Of a DNA stretch of 64,000 bases, positions 20,960 to 61,004 are shown piece by piece. The notes under the pieces were generated by a model. The model worked only from the letters and a program-made list of their open reading frames with translations, did no database searches and was not told the DNA's origin. Positions within the stretch are counted from its first letter, which is position 1; each line of letters starts with the position of its first letter. The stretch comes from Monoplex corrugatus (Eukaryota; Mollusca; Gastropoda; Littorinimorpha; Ranellidae): NCBI GenBank assembly GCA_030674185.1, contig CM060312.1:50960807-51024806 (forward strand), written 5' to 3'. A program made the translations under genes and the position numbers.

Positions 20960-21490
20960 AGAATCAGAAACAGCATTCAAGAACATGAAAAGCATTATTA
21001 CCAACAAATACCTATCAATTAACATCAGGAAGAGAGTTTTTGAATGTTATGTAAAACCGATAATGTTATACGGTGGTGAGGCGTGGACAGGCAACACGCA
21101 AAGCCAGAACAAAATTGAGGCAGCCGAAATGTGGTTTGTAAGAAGAATGTTGAGAGTTCCATGGACAGCAAAGAAAACAAAGGGGACAGTCTTGATGGAG
21201 GCAGACACAAGAAGATCATTGATAAGGAAGATTAGGAAAAGACAAGCAACATCTATAGGCCACTTTATGAGAAAGGGGGAATTAGAGCACCTGGTCACAA
21301 CAGGAAAGCTGAAGGGAAAGAGAATACCACGTAGACCCAGGGAGAAAATATTGGACAGACTTGCAGAGTGGCTGAGGACAGAGAGGGTGGAAGATATGCT
21401 TGCGGCGATGAGGGACAGATGCATATGGAGGGCCATGATCGCCAACGCCACGCAGTAGGGCACATGATGACATGACATGACATGACGTAG
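20960..21490 (+). mobile_element. LINE C-terminal fragment, family A, right-arm copy
   Basis: 157-codon open frame (20985-21458) with the post-RT region of a non-LTR element: ECYVKPIMLYGGEAWTGN, EAAEMWFVRRMLRVPW, RKRQATSIGHFMRKGELEHL and a DRLAEWLRTERVEDML helix. The RT catalytic core is absent, so it is not functional. The 3' end has (GACAT)n. Further pieces of this family lie at 8170-8700, 58085-58141 and 61005-61245. Confidence 0.75.
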
Positions 21491-21695
21491 TACGAGAGTC
21501 ATCCAACGAACAGAGAGAATGTTACTAATCAAATTAATTGTCGCAGTGCTTTTAAATTTTGAATACTCCCAGCCTAATCACTCCGTGCTCTAATTAGGAG
21601 ATCATGTATTCGGCGTCTGCCTGCGCCTGTCCCATCCATGTTTTCCACGTTAGAATCAACTTGCCCTCTGTTTCAGCCTTTGCTCGTTACCAGTA

Positions 21696-21885
<190 letters not shown>

Positions 21886-22034
21886 ACGCTCACATAGAAA
21901 CAAGAGAGGGATGGAGGAGTACATATGCACGCTTCTATTGAATTTTTGGTATTCTTAATTGTGACAAATGGGGGGGAAAAGTCTAAAGTTGTGAAACCGC
22001 ACTCACATACACACACTAGGCTCACTCAGTCATC

Positions 22035-22424
22035 CGGTTTGTCTCTCTCTTCTGTCTCTCTGTCTGTCTGTGTGTGTCTCTCTCTGTCTGTCTCTCTACC
22101 TGTTTCTGTCTCTTTCTTTGTTTCTCTTTCCGCCTATCTGTGTCTGTCTCCGTCTTTCTCTGTTTCCCTGTCTGTGTGTGTGTCTCTCCCTGTCTCTCGC
22201 TTTGTCTGTCTCTGTATCTGCCTTGTCTTTGTCCCTCTGTGTCTCTGTCTGTAGGCCTATATGTCTCGGTGTATCTTCCTGTCTCTCTGTCTCTGTGACT
22301 GTCTCTCTCTGTTTCGGTGTGTCTGTCTCTCTCTCCCTTTTTCCTCTCTCTCTCTCTGTCCCCCTCCTTCTCTGTCTCTGTTTCTGTCTCTCTGTGTCTG
22401 TCACACACACACGCACACATACAC

Positions 22425-22462
<38 letters not shown>

Positions 22463-22485
22463 ACACACACACATACACTATAAAG

Positions 22486-22532
<47 letters not shown>
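22035..22532 (+). repeat. (TCTG)n-(CA)n-(GT)n compound tract, right arm
   Basis: Mirror of 7169-7680, ending in an uninterrupted GT run of about 44 bp (22489-22532). Confidence 0.92.
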
Positions 22533-22533
<1 letters not shown>

Positions 22534-22559
22534 AGATAGCCCAAAGGTTCAATTGGGTC

Positions 22560-23180
22560 CATTGACCTAGAATGGCGGGGCGCCTTCAAAGTCGCAATCT
22601 GAGCGAACAGTGCAGGTCTGTGTTCTTACCTCACTTTGAACTACTGTCCTCTTAATGAACTCCCCTCTTGATTTAAGAGATCACGTGACATATAGGGGTG
22701 TATATAGATATGCTAATCTTCCTTGTTTTGTGTTCCTCCTCTGCTACCACTCCCAGGCAAGTGAGTATGAGTGAGTGAGTGAGCAAACACCAAATTAAAT
22801 TAAGAAGACAGTTCTCAGTAATTATTTACGTTGTACATATTTTATCGAAAGCTTATTTTAACGTAGGAGTGTAAATCACTGTATATATCTGTATGTAGTT
22901 TTCAATGTATGTTTATTGTTTTGTCCTTTGTATCACTTTGTTTGTAGATCTGTCATTCTCTCTGTTTTTATTTGTAGCCCTGGAAACGTTTTAATCTCTA
23001 ATTTTATGAAAGTTTTAAACTATCTAGATCTATTTTATCTAAAAACAAAACAAAATTAAGCTTTATCTTAAAGCTTGATCAACATTTTTTATTTGCTAGT
23101 CCTTGCATACACTAGACGTCTATGTGTGGTAGGACTTTAAGCCTCAACCTAATCAATCAATCGTTTTGCCAACTAGAATC
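22560..23180 (+). promoter_or_regulatory. ACOX1: 5' flank and probable promoter region of ACOX1
   Basis: About 620 bp between a GT microsatellite and the start codon. It holds TCACGTGA at 22681-22688 (an E-box core CACGTG) and an AT-rich TATATAGATATG stretch near 22700. The next 450 bp is AT-rich with no motif I would name. The whole region is duplicated in mirror image in the left arm (about 6522-7150). The transcription start is unknown; the promoter role is inferred from position. Confidence 0.4.
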
Positions 23181-51222
<28,042 letters not shown>

Positions 51223-51466
51223 TGAACGGGACACATTACCTCTTCTTGTGTTCTTGTGAAGTGGAAAGCCAAATCCTTGCCACATGCAGATACCAGGAGT
51301 GCAAAACAATGCGTACATAATTGGAGCATAGTTCCAGATCATTCCGTGTGCCCATGCAAATTATCCTCTTTATTTACAAATCAGATAAAGGAATGACAAC
51401 CAGTGACTGTGTATTGAAGCAGAGTGAAAATGGAAGTGTACATCAGTCCCTCTAGAGCGCCAACCT

Positions 51467-51660
51467 TGTTTATCTGCCTTTGCAAAGCAGTTTATCACTC
51501 AAAGTAACTTATGCTCTGTGTTTATCTGCCTTTGCAAAGCAGTTCATCACACTCAGTATATTTTGTATTTATTTGCCTTTGTAAAGGAACTCATCACACT
51601 AAATATGCTTTGTGTTTATCTGCCTTGGTAAAACATTTCATTGTACTAAGTATACTTTTT
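51467..51660 (+). repeat. Four-copy ~47-bp tandem repeat in the 3' UTR
   Basis: Units begin at about 51467, 51519, 51566 and 51613, each opening with a form of TGTTTATCTGCCTTTG and sharing a TCATCACAC-like core. The spacing is 52, 47, 47 and about 48 bp. Divergence grows toward the last unit. Confidence 0.8.
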
Positions 51661-51763
51661 ATTGTTCTTGGTTGTGATATTCAGTGATTATCTGTAAAAC
51701 TGAGGGAAAATAAGATATTTTGTAACTAGAGGATGGAGGGTTGTGATGGGGATGGAATACAAA

Positions 51764-51769
51764 AATAAA
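51764..51769 (+). terminator. ACOX1: Candidate poly(A) signal of ACOX1
   Basis: Canonical AATAAA about 545 nt after the stop codon, in an A-rich context. It is a motif call only. Confidence 0.5.
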
Positions 51770-52044
51770 TGTCCTGAGGCAGAAAACAAGTGAAAACAAA
51801 TCAAACACATTGTTGAGGGGAGACAAGGGGGGTGTAGTGGAAGGAAAATAATGAAGATAGTTGGAGAGAGGGGTTAGAATGTATGTTTGTCACAATCACA
51901 TCTTTGAGTGCTAAATAAGGTCTGCCAATCATTGTGTGTTATTTGAAATTCATATGTTTTACAGTGCATAAAAAAGTATGTGATTTGTTGCCTTGTTTGT
52001 TATGTTTTGTTTCAAATGCATTCTTTGTTGCTCATCATTCTTCT

Positions 52045-52168
52045 GTGAGTGTGTGTGCGCGCGCACACGTGTGTGTGTGTGTGTGTGTTAATCTTTTCTG
52101 ATAGTTATGTTTTTTTCTGAAAGCATTCTTGGCTGATGATCGTTCTTTTTTTTATTGTGTGTGTGTGT

Positions 52169-52220
<52 letters not shown>

Positions 52221-52281
52221 ATCTTTTCTGATAGTTATGTTTTTTTCTGAAAGCATTCTTGGCTGATGATCGTTCTTTTTT

Positions 52282-52368
<87 letters not shown>

Positions 52369-52431
52369 TAATCTTTTCTGATAGTTATGTTTTTTTCTGA
52401 AAGCATTCTTGGCTGATGATCGTTCTTTTTT

Positions 52432-52516
<85 letters not shown>

Positions 52517-52520
52517 TTGC
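52045..52520 (+). repeat. Three tandem ~68-bp units separated by (GT)n
   Basis: TTAATCTTTTCTGATAGTTA ... GATCGTTCTTTTTTATTG occurs at 52088, 52218 and 52368, each followed by GT runs of different length (about 56, 80 and 82 bp). Lies in the ACOX1 3' flank. Confidence 0.93.
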
Positions 52521-52539
52521 ATTTATAAATCTGATTTTA

Positions 52540-52647
52540 AGTGTGTGTATATTGTATATATACATGCGTATGTGTGTGTATAAGTGTGTGTATATATATG
52601 TGTATATATATATAATATTATATATATATATGTATATATATGTATAT

Positions 52648-52711
<64 letters not shown>

Positions 52712-52717
52712 TATACA

Positions 52718-52758
<41 letters not shown>
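52540..52758 (+). repeat. (TA)n tract
   Basis: TATATG grading into long TA, with imperfect self-complementarity throughout. Confidence 0.95.
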
Positions 52759-52761
<3 letters not shown>

Positions 52762-53109
52762 TATCTTTTTTTTTCATTCCATGTAAACTTTGTACTTTTG
52801 CCAAGGGAAAAAATACACTCATATAATTATGACATCAAGAAAAGGAATGTTTTTATTGAAATTGCTTTTTTGAGGTGCTTACAGTTAAAAGATGTGATAA
52901 AACTTTGGGAAATTGAAATAACATGTTTAAGACTCCAAATGTGGAAAGATTTCAACTGACCTAGTTTTGATTCTATCCATCTATTTTTAGCCAGAGCTTT
53001 ATCTGGCTGGCTGTGAATTTATTTGGGTCTTCTTATGCTGGTTTTTACTTCTCTCTGTGCTTCTCTCTGTGTCTGTCTGTCTGTCTGTCTGTCTATCTTT
53101 CTCTCTCTC

Positions 53110-53945
53110 TCTCTCTCCATATATACATATGTAAGAGCCAACAGTGCACAAGGGAAAACAGCTTTACTTTCTCTTCGACCAAAACTCAGTGTGTCCTGTT
53201 TCATAACTTTTGACAATTGTTTGCTGACCCTTACATCTGTCCTGGAAAGTCCATCATTCCAGCTGTAAAAGAGGCTAAGTTTCTGGAAGTCTTTTTTTTT
53301 TTAGGATCATTGCACTGAGGGAGGTTACCTTTGTTGTACTCACCTTTTTTCTTCTTTCTTTTTTTCCGGTCCACCACCGTAATGGCCACAGAAGCTGGAA
53401 CAGGTTTTACAATGCGATGATGATGATGTCTGTGAGGATGATATTCATGATGCTTTGGAGTTCCTTCTAGGATTGAGACTGCTTGACAGGGCTGTACTCT
53501 ACGCTTACTCAAGTTACTGTCATAAAATATCCTGGCGTCAACCAGGCCCGAGAGATACAGACACCTGCGGTGCTGGTCAGAAGAATTAAGCAACACCCTC
53601 AATGATGCATCTGTGAAGTGGATGAGACTCGACTGTGTGGTCCCAGTCTTTCCAATGAGCCCAGAGCACGCCCAGCTCTGGGTATGAGCCGGTTAGAGCC
53701 GAAAAATTCCACAATGGTTTTTGAAGGGACTGGCGGGAATTCGAACCCACAACCTTCCATTCGGTAGTCTGTTGCACTAACCACTACACCACAGCGACTG
53801 GTCAAGTTTCTGGAAGTCATTTTTGACCAAAAATTAAATTTCTGTAGTCATATCAAATATCGTAATACTTTATGCCAGAAAGCTCTGAACGTTCTTCTTC
53901 AAGTCGTAGCTCATGCGGACTGAGGTGCTGATGTGAGGGCTAATC
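53110..53945 (+). mobile_element. LINE reverse-transcriptase remnant, split by a SINE
   Basis: Two pieces (53110-53291 and 53804-53945) join across the SINE into an RT-like reading. AKFLEVIFDQKLNFCSHIKY resembles the KFLGVxxD thumb motif of Jockey/R1-type LINEs, and it is followed by a QKALNVLLQVVAH-type helix. Frames are broken. This is family-level recognition only. Confidence 0.7.
53292..53803 (-). mobile_element. tRNA-derived SINE, copy 2, with target-site duplication
   Basis: Same family as 17729-18115, reversed. The tRNA head is at 53803, with the B-box near 53740. The A-tail appears as a T run at 53292-53302. It is flanked by a 15-bp direct repeat, AAGTTTCTGGAAGTC, at 53277-53291 and 53804-53818. 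It interrupts a LINE remnant whose reading frame resumes on the other side. Confidence 0.9.
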
Positions 53946-54966
53946 CAAAAGTCCTGTCAATCAGACCGTCATTTTTGAACTGTTTCAAGTAAATTCTTTT
54001 CTCTTGTGTAGAAATAATGTATAGCCTTTTTTCTGTTAATATGCACAAAATGATGATGATGCTTTATCTGATTTGTATGACTCTTCGCAGTCGGTTGAGC
54101 TTTAAACAACAAAAATTAACAAACAAACAAAAACTTGCACAACATGAGATGTAAGCACTATACAGTGGACTCCTTGAAGATCCTCTGCAGAGATGCTCCT
54201 CCAGGTGTAATTTTAAAGTTTTTACAAGAGATCGATACAATTGTTCTCATATGATCATCTGTACGGGACAGATGTTGTAATGCATTTTAGATTTGAAAGG
54301 TTAATCACGTGCTTGGTATTTAACTCTTATATTGTTTAGATATGCTACAGTGTACCTCACATACATATCTGTTTCTTACTAAAGTACACAAAAGTGAACC
54401 TTGGGTTTAAACATTCCTGATGCATGGTTTAAAGGTTTGTTCAAAACTATGGAGTACTGCTCTGATCAACAATTATCCTGAAGTGCAGATATACCTTTAG
54501 ACTGATTGTGAATGTCTGTTTGAGTACTACATGCATGAATGCTATACTAACAGCCAGTGGACCATGTCATGAGTGTGAGTGTGGGCATGTGTCAGTTTAT
54601 ATGTGGCCTAGTGACATTGTTTACTGATCCTACAGCGAATATTTTCTATGCATACACATTTGTCCAGTCCATTTCTACAACTTGGAAGTGTCTTTGGATA
54701 TAAAAGAACACATTTCAAAAAATCAATTCATGGGATTGAGTTAACCCCCTCCCCATTCCCCCCACCCTGCCTTTGCTTTATTTGTGAAAAAAAGGATTTT
54801 TTCAACAAGTGATAGTCACTGATAGAGTAAGTGCATTCAAACTTTGCCTAGTATTAGTCCATTTATACAATACCACAGAATTCCAAGTCTGTATGTACTT
54901 GCATTCTTTTTCTAGAATTTTTTTTGGTAACCTGTACAAATGGCTGGAGAGTATAATGAAAGAAGT
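53946..54966. other. Intergenic sequence, no gene seen
   Basis: Contains a family R tail (54050-54130), a C-rich patch near 54750 and otherwise unremarkable AT-rich DNA. Confidence 0.5.
54050..54130 (+). repeat. Tail fragment of repeat family R
   Basis: CAGTCGGTTGAGCTTTAAACAACA followed by an (AACA)-rich run, matching the tails of the three larger copies. Confidence 0.55.
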
Positions 54967-55069
54967 TGCTGGCCAGTATAGAATGACTGAACTGTTGACT
55001 TTTTAATGATGATGTGGTTATAGTGGTCAGCTGGGCTATAAGCAACACGAATTGAACTCTGTGAGTGCA

Positions 55070-55304
<235 letters not shown>

Positions 55305-55630
55305 CGTAGGTACACTCGCAGATGTATGTGTTTTTAAGTTTGTTGTTAGTTGCAGTGTGTTGTGTTAATACAATTTTCAAAAGACTTAATACACCTGCAT
55401 TTGTGATTAAAACTATTTTTGTGTGTGTGCATGTGGAAGTGCACATATGTTGCTAAAATGGTCATACCTGCCCCCCAGTTTCTCTGGATGTCTTCCACTT
55501 TTCACTTGTTTACATGTATTTATTTAACTTTAATTTTTGTGTGTGTTGCTTTATTTTCGTTTTTGTTTCTTTGCCCGTCTAGTCTTCATACATATATACA
55601 ATATATACATCTGTAACTAATTGTGATGAG

Positions 55631-55691
55631 ATGTGTGTGTGTGTGAGAGAGAGAGAGAAAGAGAGGGAGAGAGAGAGAGAGAGAGAAAGAA
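55631..55691 (+). repeat. (GT)n/(GA)n tract
   Basis: Short GT run followed by GAGAGA with AAAGAG interruptions. Confidence 0.88.
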
Positions 55692-56313
55692 ACTTACTGC
55701 CTTTAAACTTATCACTGTGTCAATTTATTCTACCTTATTTTCAAAGGTTTTCTTGAAATTTTCACTGCTGTTGAAAGTTAGATGTTGATATCGAAGAGCA
55801 TTGTCTTCGTCAACGGCATCTGTATGTTTTTAATCAGCATTATGTCTAGCATGTACATATGATTCGTGATGATTTTATGTTATTTATCAGTGATCACCAC
55901 AGGTTAAAAGTCACTCTAGCTGAATTGTTAATGTACAAGAAAATTTCAAACTGGTTTGTGCCTTTTTAACATTTTTCTGTTAATATGACAAACTTCTTTG
56001 TATTTCATGACATTGCAGAAAACAACCAATCAAAAGCATTTGTTGTCTATTTTACTTGGGTCTTTCACCTACTCAGAGCTACCTTGAATGGATTGCATTA
56101 AACAGGAGCAAAGAACATTTGACAGAGTTTGTTATTTCTTTATGTGTGATTGTGTGTGTGTGTGTCTCTGTGACTACATTGTACAAAACAAAACATTAAA
56201 AATTCCAAGAATGGACATTCTGTATAAGCATCAGGAGAAAAAGCTGTTAATTGTAATAAGATTTACTTTTGTTTTTCAAAATATTTCCTTTGTGTGTCAT
56301 GGTATGGTGTCAG

Positions 56314-56472
56314 TTTCAGTTTCAGTTTCTCAAGATGACGTCTCCGCGTTCGGAACGAATTCCATTTGCATTAACGTCACAGGTGCCACGTGTATGGTGA
56401 CCGTGGCACATGCCTTAAGCCTGCACATAAACCCATGAGCTGGCCAGGTCCTGAGGCCGTACCTAGATTATT
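56314..56472. mobile_element. Short SINE-like insertion with target-site duplication
   Basis: About 160 bp, starting (TTTCAG)n then TCTCAAGATGACGTCTCCGC and ending CAGGTCCTGAGGCCG. Flanked by TGGTGTCAG at 56305-56313 and 56473-56481. The duplicate locus near 2080 has a single TGGTGTCAG and no insertion, which is an empty site. A related copy lies at 58935-59085. Confidence 0.8.
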
Positions 56473-57315
56473 TGGTGTCAGCAACTAAGAAAATATCGTT
56501 AAAATTAAAAAAGTACGATTTTGAGTGTGTTCCATTCTTTACAGAACTGGAACTAACATGTTAGTAGCTATGCGCTGAAGAGAAAAAAATTATATAATGC
56601 TGCCCCTAACAACTTTCACTTGTATCAAAACACGCTGCTGCAGTCGTTTGCAGTACACGCAGTCAAAACTGTCTGTGAAATCCTGATGCTTTCTTTGGCA
56701 AAGAGACAAGACTGTGGCTTAAAACGGGTATTATAGCCACATCATGCTGAAAGACCTTATGGCTTCATATCAACTATTAAGTATATTGCCAAACATGTAT
56801 TTAGATAGAAATGCTGCTGTTAGTCAAGGTGCTCACAGTTTTGTTTATCTCTTGTATAAAAACAAATCAGTTTCTCAAATTTCCACGAATTCATTTGTTA
56901 TTCCATAACTACAACGCATTACATAATATAAGAAGGTATACACTTGATTTAGGGACGTTGAGTGCTATGACCCATATTCAGTCACAATGACTGAATCACA
57001 GCCTAAGTTATCAATGATGGTGCACATAATTACGTACATATCCACACTATGTTTATCTGTTCAATCTTCCTGAAGAAATAAAAAGAAACCACGACAAATG
57101 GATATTGTCTTAGGTGTAAGTCTGTGTACGGCTCATATTTGTGACAAAAATGTGCCAGCAAAATATTCTCATCTGTTTGTGGATAGGTCCTTATAAAATT
57201 TGAATCAGTGATGTTGACCATTTAATAGTCGCATATGCAAAAGTTTGGAGAAGGTGTCAAGGTCACGTGGATCAAAAAAGTGCTTAAAACCAGTACCTTC
57301 TAAAGAAAGTGTGTG

Positions 57316-58084
57316 AATGGCACTTTCTCATGACCTGACAATAGTACAAAGTCTGTTTTCACTGTCTAGACAGTCTACCATTGTCCTTGCTTCATATCAA
57401 GCTGTATTTCAACTAAAGGTTTTTATAAGTCACTGTGACATTGAGAAGCACAAAATCTGGAGTTTTTGTAATCATTGCTGTATAAAAAGGAAGATGGTTA
57501 GAATGGCTTGACCAGTTTGCTTTTGTTTGTTCGTTTTTGTTGTTCTTTGTTGACTCTAAGGTTCTTTCACCTGTGCTGTTCATTTCATGAATTACAGTAG
57601 AATATTGATATCACACTTGTGATTGATACCAAACTTGTGAGGCCACTCATCAGAGGAGACTGCACAGCAGTTGGATTACTTAGTGAGTTCAATAGTGCCT
57701 GGTTTGATCCAGTGTACTTTGGACACCACCCACTAAGATCCCTTCTAACACCAGAAATCGGTCGCAGAGTCTACGTCTTCCTTTAAAAGGAGACCACCAC
57801 TATATCCTTCCAGCAGCAACACCCCCACCCCCCACCCCCACCCCTGAACCGCCAGTTCCAAACACGTGAATCTCTCTTGGGCATGATAGTGAAAACAAAA
57901 ACTGAGGTCATCACGACATCAGGGTATGAAAGGTTTAAGAATCTGGGACAAATGCCTAATTCTGAGATTACACATACGAATGAATATATATTATATATTG
58001 GGAAGAAATAACAGCAGTGAGAATAGAAAACGATATAAGGTCTTTCCAAAATATAAAAAGAGGGGTCAGGCAGGATTGTGTTCT
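57316..58084. other. Intergenic sequence, no gene seen
   Basis: Apart from the C-rich motif at 57822-57845, no gene or repeat was recognised. Confidence 0.45.
57822..57845 (-). other. Putative G-quadruplex motif (minus strand)
   Basis: The + strand reads CCCCCACCCCCCACCCCCAC followed by CCC, so the minus strand has four G runs of at least three with 1-nt loops. Confidence 0.5.
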
Positions 58085-58141
58085 GTCACCATGGTCGCCA
58101 ACGCCATACGGCTGGGCACATGGTGATGATGATGATGACAT
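58085..58141 (+). pseudogene. LINE family A 3' end fragment
   Basis: A short stretch reading MVANAIRLGTW, followed by a (GAT)n tail, matches the last residues and tail of family A. Too short to say more. Confidence 0.5.
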
Positions 58142-58934
58142 ATGAATGGCCATGAAAAGGATTATGATGATATGGAGTTCCATTGTGGTTTGAGACTGCA
58201 CGCTAGAACACGACCGTAACTTTATTTTGTTTTAAACATTTTTTTTTATTCGGGAATGAGTTGTTGATTCTCCAAAAATCACGATAAAAGATATTGGAAA
58301 GACATGCTTACAGCTGAATTTCTTCTTCAAATGTTTGTTTTCATAATGTTTGATATATCCCGAAGATTGATCAGGTGTGACAAGAAGCTGGTGCTACAGA
58401 CAGATAAGAGGTGCTTCCACAAAAGAGTGGTGTTCAGTGGCTTATGGAAACAACGAAAACACCCAGTATGCACCCATCTCCCACCTGAAAAATGGGAGTA
58501 TGACTGCCTTAAGAAACAAACCAGTGGAAAAGGAATGTTAGTTAACGACGAAATGGCTGTCTCTATTGAATGGCTGATGCGAATACATACACAGAGACAG
58601 GCTTGTACATCACGCTATAAATACAAAATAGATATATATGTCTTTGTGCGTATGAGGCTGAAAAACACGAAGACGATGGTTCATGGAGCGGGAGTGGTCA
58701 TATATGTAGAGACAAGGACACTAGCAATATACATCATTTTCCTCCGGTTAGATGGTATATGCTGAACGTCATTTTTTTTCAAATTGACACTGCTAATTTA
58801 CACATCTGCCTGGAACTAAAAAAATCACTGAGAAAGAGATACATCAATAAATCACTAATACAAGACATACTACACTAGACTGGGACCACGCGGTCGAGTC
58901 TCATCCACTTCACTGCAAGAAAGTAACAGAGGTT
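58142..58934. other. Intergenic sequence with one unconvincing 153-codon open frame
   Basis: The + frame 58304-58765 has no domain, no recognisable splice context and ordinary composition, so it is not called as a gene. ATGGAGTTCCATTGTGGTTT near 58174 resembles sequence near 17650 and is probably a repeat end. Confidence 0.35.
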
Positions 58935-59085
58935 TGTTGTTGTTTGAGACAGAACGATAATGTCTCCGTGCTCGGAATTAATTCCATATGGACCAGCATC
59001 AATGATGGAAAATCAAGAGTGATCATGGTACAAGCCTTAGGCCTGCACATAAACACATGAGCTGGCCGGGTCCTGAGGCCCAAGG
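58935..59085. mobile_element. Second copy of the short SINE-like element
   Basis: Shares AATGTCTCCGTGCTCGGAAT, CTGCACATAAACACATGAGC and GGGTCCTGAGGCC with 56314-56472 at lower identity. Confidence 0.7.
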
Positions 59086-59099
59086 GGAATGTTTTCTAG

Positions 59100-59870
59100 A
59101 TGTCTGACCGTTTCTTGTTTTTAGTTTTGATTCTTAGTTCTCAGTTTAGAAGCGATACCAAATTTTACACTGTCATTTTGAAATGTGTGTCTTAGTTGAG
59201 TTATGGAGTTTCTTGACGATAGGCCTATATGTTTTATGATGCTGAATACCACTGGTGCATGGTCGCTGCCATGTGTATTCAGTGTTTCTGCACTCATTAG
59301 TAGTGTTAGTTTAGGGGAGATTAGTGTTATATCAGTGGTACCGTCTGTGTCTCTTTGTATCAATACGAGTTGGTGACGTTGTTGTGAATGGGCTGCGCTG
59401 GATATATCACACGGTATCTCCTCCAGAACATTCCCTTCGGCGTTGGTACCATTTTAATCCTATACTGGAGATCGTGCATTGAGATCACCACATACCACAA
59501 TAGTGTCTCCTAGTTCATCTTCAATTTCTTCTAGGAAGTTCCACGTTGTTTTTGAGGTACAGGATCCTGGGTGTACAGAAGCATTGATGAGTACAAAGTT
59601 CTTCCGCTTTTTCGTTTGAAGATTACAGGTATATGCCCAGTAGTTCATATGAATCAGTACACCATTGTTCTAAGTCTAACATGGACACTTCGTCTTTTAG
59701 GTTCTTTTTGATGACTACAGCTAGTCCTCTAACCATCATGTTTCTTAATTACCATAACGTCTTCAAAGTCTATTCTTTTTCTTTGTTTGTTTTTTGTCTT
59801 GGTGCGTTCTAGTTTCTTGTAGACACAGTACATGTATATCAGAGTCATGCTAATTTCTCAAAGGTTTATA
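59100..59870 (-). pseudogene. LINE AP-endonuclease fragment, downstream region
   Basis: Two minus-strand pieces: 59648-59460 with LGDTIVVCGDLNARSPV (the GDLNA box) and 59363-59121 with RDTDGTTDITLISPKL and HGSDHAPVVFSI (the SDHxP end motif). Frame breaks between them; no RT follows within the window. Confidence 0.78.
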
Positions 59871-59999
59871 CACTTTTTCGTGCACTGGCACAGTTCCAGG
59901 TACATTTTCTGATGTATTTCTTTGGGAGCCGTTCAGATTTTGTCATTTTTTTCCAAAGTTATATTTGCACTCTTCCTTCTTCTTTTTTCTTTCTTTTTT

Positions 60000-60081
60000 T
60001 TTTTTTTTTTTTTTTTGTCGCTTAGAGACGGAGAGAGGGACAGAGAGGAACAGGACAGAGAGGACAGAGAGAGAGAGAGAA

Positions 60082-60175
<94 letters not shown>
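60000..60175 (+). repeat. Poly(T) and (GA)n tract
   Basis: T run, then GAGACGGAGAGAGGGACAGA and about 90 bp of GA. The 60025-60100 part recurs at 62171-62245. Confidence 0.92.
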
Positions 60176-60177
<2 letters not shown>

Positions 60178-60424
60178 GCACTGGCCTGAAATTTCAAAAG
60201 ACTAGCTCGACCTTTCGAATGATAGCAATCATTGTTGATTGTGTTTTCGTAACCAAGCAGTCAAGAAACCTTTAAGTCTCTACTGATTTTTTTGTGTAAT
60301 ATAAAATGTCACGTGAAGTACGAGTCTAGTGCGTGCACATTTAAATTTTGTTTTGAAGTGTTGTTTAATAAAAACTAAGCACTATATTGAACTGAATTAT
60401 ATACATTATACGCTCGTAAAATAC

Positions 60425-60453
60425 AACACACACACACACACACACACACACAC

Positions 60454-60506
<53 letters not shown>

Positions 60507-60515
60507 ACACACAGA
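60425..60515 (+). repeat. (CA)n microsatellite
   Basis: CA with a few CACC interruptions. Confidence 0.93.
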
Positions 60516-61004
60516 TAGACAGAGAGACCGAAATCAACCCTTAAGTGACGAGTATTTGACTTGCAAGTAGAGAAAAATATTTGGCGAGGCAAAAAAATAA
60601 ACTTTATCGCCAATGGTGAATACGCAATATCGGTTTGAATCTGTTCGTATACCGCGATTAAGCTTACGCCGTTTCGCGAGTTTTCACGATCCGGTCACCC
60701 AACTTTACCGATTATTACTTAACAGCGACCTGCACTTCCTGTCCTACAACTAAAGTGTGTCTCTGCAAAGAAGTGCTCAAAAGTTACAGCCCTTGGGTCA
60801 GAAATCTCTAGCCTAACGAGAAGGAATGCAAGTCATCAGTTAGTGGAGCTTTCTTCCAAAATGGAAAAAAGAAGTTTACGTGGAGGGCTTACGATGAACA
60901 GACAAATTTGATTGCAATGACGATCTGCGTTAGAAATCCGTCATAGGCCAAGGAAGCTCCAATAGTCCGCCGAACCTGTTTCAATGAAGATCATAATGAT
61001 GATC
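60516..61004. other. Intergenic sequence, no gene seen
   Basis: Somewhat richer in CG dinucleotides than its surroundings (CGCGAG, ACCGCG). No ORF of note. Confidence 0.4.

Larger units (their letters stand above)
51223..51790 (+). other. ACOX1: ACOX1 probable 3' UTR
   Basis: Non-coding sequence after the stop. AATAAA at 51764-51769 is the first clear polyadenylation signal, which would give a 3' UTR of about 560 nt. The 3' UTR contains a tandem repeat at 51467-51660. The true end was not demonstrated, and later A-rich signals could also be used. Confidence 0.6.

Noticed and set aside
58304..58765. 153-codon open frame as a novel gene
   Set aside because: No domain, signal, splice context or recognisable homology. 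Length is within chance expectation for AT-rich DNA with SINE remnants nearby.
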